From positions 1 through 9,355 of the forward strand of contig JAEWYD010000241.1 of the NCBI GenBank assembly GCA_023462275.1: 9,355 nt of DNA, in the 5' to 3' direction. Below the pieces are notes generated by a model. That model did no database searches. It saw only the letters and a list, made by a program, of their open reading frames with translations, and had not been told where the DNA came from. This stretch comes from Actinomycetes bacterium (GTDB lineage Bacteria; Actinomycetota; Actinomycetes; Actinomycetales; Cellulomonadaceae). The stretch's first letter is position 1. Every line of letters starts with the position of its first letter. This document shows, one piece after another, positions 6,585-9,355 of this stretch. Made by a program: the position numbers and the translations under genes.

Positions 6585-7544
6585 TCAGGCGGGCGGGTAC
6601 TGGGCGAGCGCGCGGCGGGCGGCGGCCGCGGCGTCGGCGACGACCTCCACCGGGTCGGCGGCACGCACGTGCGGCGCGACCCGGAGCAGGAGGTGGCGCA
6701 GCCATGCTGCCGAGGCGATGCGCAGGACGACGCGGAAGCCGCCGTCGGGCAGGTCTGCGACCTCCTCGACCGGGTACTGCTCGGCGACCCACCGCGCCGG
6801 CCCGTCCAGCTCGAGGGTCACGCGATCGTGCTCGTCCGTCGGCCGGAAGGTCGCGTCGCGCGCCGGTCCGGGTGAGGTGGTCACCGCCTCAGGGAGGACC
6901 ACGGCGGCGAGGATGCGGTCGAGGCGGAACAGCCGCTCGCCGTCGACCGCGTGGCACCACGCCTGCAGGTAGGAGTGCTCGTCACCCGTGAGGAGCTGCC
7001 ACGGGTCGACGTCGCGGTCGCTCACGCGGTCGGACGCGTTGACGTAGCGGATGCGCAGGCGCCGGCCCTCGCGCAGCGCGGTGCGTGCGGCTGCCACGAC
7101 CTCCGGCGACGCCTCGACGGCGAGCTGGACGTCCACGGTCGCCGCGGCCTCGCCGGTGGCGGCCGTGAGCGTCTCCAGGGTGCTGGCGAGCACCTCGCGC
7201 TCGGCCGGGTCGAGCGCGTCGCCGACCGACTCGCGCAGCGCCCGGAGCGCGGCGACGAGCGCCACGGCCTCCCGGGTCCCCAGCCGCAGCGCGCGGCCCA
7301 TGCCCCGGGACTGCGTCAGCCGCAGCCGACCGGTCTCGTGGGCGCCGGCGTCGAAGTCGATGAGGTCGTCCGGCCAGTAGCCGGGCGTCCCCGAGACCCA
7401 CAGCGTGTCGACGTCGCGGAGCACCTGGTCGCGGCTGACGCCGAAGTGCGCGGCGACGTCCTCCACGGCCGCACCCGGGTGCCGGTCGAGGTATGCGACC
7501 AGCCCCAGCAGCCGGACCAGCCGTTCCGGCGTCCGCTCAGCCAC
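6585..7544 (-). CDS. pafC: WYL-domain transcriptional regulator PafC
   Basis: This 319-residue protein is the partner of PafB. In mycobacteria the two form the PafBC activator, which binds RNA polymerase and turns on most LexA-independent DNA-damage genes; the old name, proteasome accessory factor, reflects linkage to pafA rather than a role in degradation. Seen: an N-terminal winged helix-turn-helix (about 6-50, with VEDVAAHFGVSRDQVLRDVDTL), a middle helical part, and a WYL domain (about 148-215) in which the signature reads SYL (191-193), followed by WCHAVDGERLFRLDRI. A WCX-type C-terminal domain (about 225-315) contains WVAEQYPVEE. The GTG at 7544 overlaps the pafB stop (8 nt) and has GGAGG at 7554-7550, 5 nt before the start, so the two are probably translationally coupled. 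The DNA-damage role is taken from characterised homologues. Confidence 0.92.
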   Translation of the reverse strand: MAERTPERLVRLLGLVAYLDRHPGAAVEDVAAHFGVSRDQVLRDVDTLWVSGTPGYWPDDLIDFDAGAHETGRLRLTQSRGMGRALRLGTREAVALVAALRALRESVGDALDPAEREVLASTLETLTAATGEAAATVDVQLAVEASPEVVAAARTALREGRRLRIRYVNASDRVSDRDVDPWQLLTGDEHSYLQAWCHAVDGERLFRLDRILAAVVLPEAVTTSPGPARDATFRPTDEHDRVTLELDGPARWVAEQYPVEEVADLPDGGFRVVLRIASAAWLRHLLLRVAPHVRAADPVEVVADAAAAARRALAQYPPA

Positions 7545-8538
7545 GTCCGCCTCCGATCCGGTCCCCCATCTCCGCCGCCGCCCGCAGGCGCCGGACCACC
7601 GCGTCGCGCAGGCGGTCGGGGCCCAGGACGGTGACGGCGTCGGTGTACCCGGCGAGCTCGTCCGCGAGGTCCCGGTCGTACGGCACGGCGACCAGGTCCC
7701 GCCCCGGGGGCGCCGGGACCGGCGGCTCGGAACCGACGTCGTCCAGGGCGCGCGACCGCAGGGCGCCCGCGCGGTCCGGCGCTACGGCCAGCCACGCCGT
7801 CCCGGTCGGTCCGCCCTGCGCGTCCCGCAGGAGGGCCAGGGCGTCGACGTCGTCCGGCACGCGGAAGGCGTCGGGCTCGCCCACGGGCGAGACGGTGCCG
7901 ACGATCCGGCTCAGCCGGAACACCCGCGGCGCCGCGCGCCCGCGGTCCAGCCCGACGAGGTACCACCCGCCGCGGCTCGCGACGATGCGCCACGGCTCCA
8001 CCTCGCGGCGCAGCACCTCGCCCGTGCTCGCGGCGCGGTACGTGAACGCGACGGCCTGCCGGGCGTGCGCCGCGTCCAGCAGCGGCCCCAGCGCCGGGCC
8101 CGCGGCGTGCAGCCGAGGCGCCAGGCCGACGACGGCGTCGGTCGCGGTGGGGGTCGCGCCGACGACCTTGAGCTTGGTCAGCCCACGGGCGGCGTCGCCG
8201 CGCAGCGTCTGGTCCTGCCACAGCTCCGCGGCGAGGCCCAGCACGGCGAGCTGCGCGGCGCTCAGCTCCATCGGCGGCAGCGCGTAGGCGTCCAGGTCGA
8301 CGCGGTACCCCGCGTCGTCCCCGTGGGCGGGTCCGTGCACGGTGACGATCGGAACGCCCAGCTCGCGCAGGGCCTCCTTGTCGCGCTCGAACATCCGCTC
8401 GAACGCGTCGCTGCTGCCGTCGCGGTCGTAGCCCGCGACGGAGGCGCGGATCTGCTCCTTGGTCATCCGGCCCGGGGCGTTGACCAGGGCGATGACGAGG
8501 TTGAGCAGCCGCTCGGCGGGCGGGAGGGCGTCAGGCAT
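7537..8538 (-). CDS. pafB: WYL-domain transcriptional regulator PafB
   Basis: A 333-residue WYL regulator, partner of PafC in the DNA-damage-responsive PafBC activator. Seen (numbering from this start): ERLLNLVIALVNAPGRMTKEQIRASVAGY (9-37), the start of the winged helix-turn-helix that closely resembles mycobacterial PafB; a WYL domain (about 140-215) with the canonical GGWYLVGLDR (WYL at 192-194) and VFRLSRI; and a C-terminal WCX-like domain. A GTG at 8547 in the same frame would add three residues (336 in all). I prefer the ATG at 8538, because TACCGT ends 7 nt before it, as for the other leaderless genes here, and neither start has a ribosome binding site. The gene is divergent from the DUF3866 gene with only 35 nt between the start codons, and pafC overlaps its end. 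In M. tuberculosis pafA lies directly upstream of pafB; here it does not. Confidence 0.92.
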   Translation of the reverse strand: MPDALPPAERLLNLVIALVNAPGRMTKEQIRASVAGYDRDGSSDAFERMFERDKEALRELGVPIVTVHGPAHGDDAGYRVDLDAYALPPMELSAAQLAVLGLAAELWQDQTLRGDAARGLTKLKVVGATPTATDAVVGLAPRLHAAGPALGPLLDAAHARQAVAFTYRAASTGEVLRREVEPWRIVASRGGWYLVGLDRGRAAPRVFRLSRIVGTVSPVGEPDAFRVPDDVDALALLRDAQGGPTGTAWLAVAPDRAGALRSRALDDVGSEPPVPAPPGRDLVAVPYDRDLADELAGYTDAVTVLGPDRLRDAVVRRLRAAAEMGDRIGGGRG

Positions 8539-8545
8539 CAGGGAC

Positions 8546-8551
8546 ACGGTA
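8546..8551 (-). promoter_or_regulatory. -10-like hexamer TACCGT for pafB (leaderless)
   Basis: Minus-strand TACCGT is followed by GTCCCTG and the ATG at 8538. If used, it excludes the alternative GTG at 8547, because transcription would begin downstream of it. No -35 hexamer is recognisable. It stands back to back with the DUF3866 promoter, 10 bp away. Confidence 0.45.
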
Positions 8552-8566
8552 GCGGGCCCGGTAGCG
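8547..8566. repeat. 8-bp direct repeat in the divergent promoter region
   Basis: CGGTAGCG occurs at 8547-8554 and 8559-8566, a 12-bp period, around a GGGCCC palindrome (8554-8559). The repeats overlap both -10 hexamers. CAGGGA also occurs twice, at 8539-8544 and 8569-8574, close to each start codon. It could be a regulator binding site or simply the result of two similar promoters in 35 bp. Confidence 0.4.
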
Positions 8567-8567
8567 T
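8562..8567 (+). promoter_or_regulatory. -10-like hexamer TAGCGT for the DUF3866 gene (leaderless)
   Basis: TAGCGT is followed by GCAGGG and the ATG at 8574, a 6-nt spacing that places transcription start at the ATG. GCAGGG directly touching the ATG is too close to act as a Shine-Dalgarno. Confidence 0.45.
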
Positions 8568-8573
8568 GCAGGG

Positions 8574-9355
8574 ATGATCGCGTGGCGCAGCGGGACCGTC
8601 GTGTCCCGGGGACGGTCCTGGTCGGGTGCGCAGGAGCTGCGCGTGGCCACCGACGAGGGCGAGGTGCGGGCGCTGGCCTACCCGGCCCTGGTCGGCGACC
8701 CCCAGCCCGGCGACCGCGTGCTCCTCAACACCACGGCGCTCGTCCGGGGCCTCGGCACGGGCGGGTACGCGCTCGTCGTGGCGCTGCCGGACCGACTGCC
8801 GACCGACCCGCCGACCGGCCCCGGGCACCTCGTCAAGGCGCGGTACACGCCCCTGCAGGCGATGGTGCTCGGCGTCGACGAGCAGGAGTCGGAGCACCAC
8901 GCGCTCCTGCGCGAGGCCGACGACCTCGCGGGCCTGCCAGTCGTGGTGGCGGACCTCCACTCGGCGCTGCCGGCGGTCCTCGCGGGCGCGCGCTGGGCGG
9001 CCGAGCGGGCGGGCCGGCCGGCTCCGCGCGCGGTCTACGTGATGACCGACGGCGGCGCGCTGCCCGCATGGTTCTCGCGGACCGTGGCGGGGCTGCGGGA
9101 CGCCGGGTGGCTGGCCGCGTGCGTGACCGTGGGGCAGGCCTTCGGGGGCGACCTCGAGGCCGTGACCGTGCACACGGGCCTCCTCGCGGCACGTGCCGTC
9201 GCGGACGCCGAGCTCGTCGTCGTCGCCCAGGGGCCCGGCAACCTCGGCACCGGCACGCGCTGGGGCTTCTCCGGCGTCGCCGCCGGGGAGGCGGTCAACG
9301 CCGCCGCCGTGCTCGGTGGCGCGCCCGTCGCGTCGCTGCGCGTGTCCGGCGCCGC
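8574..9355 (+). CDS. DUF3866 family protein, C-terminus missing
   Basis: A protein of unknown function that I place in DUF3866, an actinobacterial family; 260 residues are present and the frame is still open at the right edge. Seen: an N-terminal beta-rich part (about 1-75, with GDPQPGDRVLLNTTALVRGLGTGGYALVVA) that looks like a small barrel, then conserved-looking stretches HLVKARYTPLQAMVLGVDEQESEHH (85-109), VYVMTDGGALPAWFSRTV (154-171), VGQAFGGDLEAVTVHTGLLAA (186-206) and VAQGPGNLGTGTRWGFSG (217-234). The alternating hydrophobic strands and glycine loops suggest an alpha/beta fold. There is no signal peptide or membrane helix. The ATG at 8574 is the natural start, with a -10-like TAGCGT 6 nt upstream and no ribosome binding site. 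It is divergent from pafB and shares a 35-bp promoter region with it, so common regulation is possible. Family assignment is from memory of these motifs; no function should be inferred. Confidence 0.85.
   Translation, partial: MIAWRSGTVVSRGRSWSGAQELRVATDEGEVRALAYPALVGDPQPGDRVLLNTTALVRGLGTGGYALVVALPDRLPTDPPTGPGHLVKARYTPLQAMVLGVDEQESEHHALLREADDLAGLPVVVADLHSALPAVLAGARWAAERAGRPAPRAVYVMTDGGALPAWFSRTVAGLRDAGWLAACVTVGQAFGGDLEAVTVHTGLLAARAVADAELVVVAQGPGNLGTGTRWGFSGVAAGEAVNAAAVLGGAPVASLRVSGA

Noticed and set aside
6556..6792. Upstream extension of the small membrane protein frame to 184 residues
   Set aside because: It lies inside pafC in another frame and reads as Arg/Pro/Gly-rich shadow. The GTG at 6555, with its -10-like hexamer just after the pafC stop, is the better start.
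8384..8404. CGCTCGAAC repeated with a 12-bp period, resembling half sites of a LexA box
   Set aside because: It is a direct, not inverted, repeat inside pafB and encodes the FER-M-FER stretch of the protein, so codon repetition explains it.
8574..9355. Minus-strand open frames across the DUF3866 gene (for example 8538-9173)
   Set aside because: The plus-strand frame has ordered hydrophobic and glycine motifs of a recognised family and a promoter signal; the minus-strand frames are low-complexity shadows.

Overview
The window is chromosomal DNA from a very GC-rich actinobacterium. The high GC, the strong third-position G/C bias and the gene content all point there. The order pafB-pafC-...-tatA-tatC-...-helY matches the block known from Mycobacterium tuberculosis (Rv2096c to Rv2092c). 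The diacylglycerol-kinase-like gene and the small membrane protein gene fit a Cellulomonas-like or other Micrococcales relative, but I cannot fix the genus from the sequence alone.

Layout. Seven complete genes and one partial gene lie on the minus strand, and one partial gene lies on the plus strand. In minus-strand transcription order (right to left) they are pafB and pafC (WYL-domain regulators, overlapping by 8 nt), a small single-pass membrane protein of unknown function, tatA, tatC (overlapping tatA by 17 nt), a lipid-kinase-like gene (4-nt overlap with tatC), helY (Ski2/Mtr4-like helicase), and a YtcJ-type amidohydrolase cut by the left edge. Divergent from pafB, a DUF3866 gene runs off the right edge. 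There are no RNA genes, mobile elements or CRISPR arrays that I can see, and no gene-free stretch over 300 bases.

How the genes relate. PafB and PafC are expected to act together as the LexA-independent DNA-damage transcription activator. TatA and TatC form the core of the twin-arginine protein export machinery; a tatB-like gene is not in the window. HelY is a nucleic-acid helicase. The lipid kinase probably phosphorylates a membrane lipid. They are conserved neighbours rather than one pathway.

Expression signals. Five genes (DUF3866, pafB, the small membrane protein, helY, amidohydrolase) have a TANNNT -10-like hexamer ending 6 or 7 nt before the start codon, the arrangement expected for leaderless transcripts. 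helY is the only one of the five with an SD-like GAGG, and it sits too close to the ATG to be convincing. pafC, tatA and dgk have clear GGAGG-type ribosome binding sites; tatC has neither signal. This suggests up to six transcription units: DUF3866; pafBC; the small membrane protein; tatA-tatC-dgk; helY; amidohydrolase.

I found no convincing undescribed system. The items most worth checking are the 35-bp divergent leaderless promoter region between pafB and the DUF3866 gene, and the small membrane protein placed between pafC and tatA.
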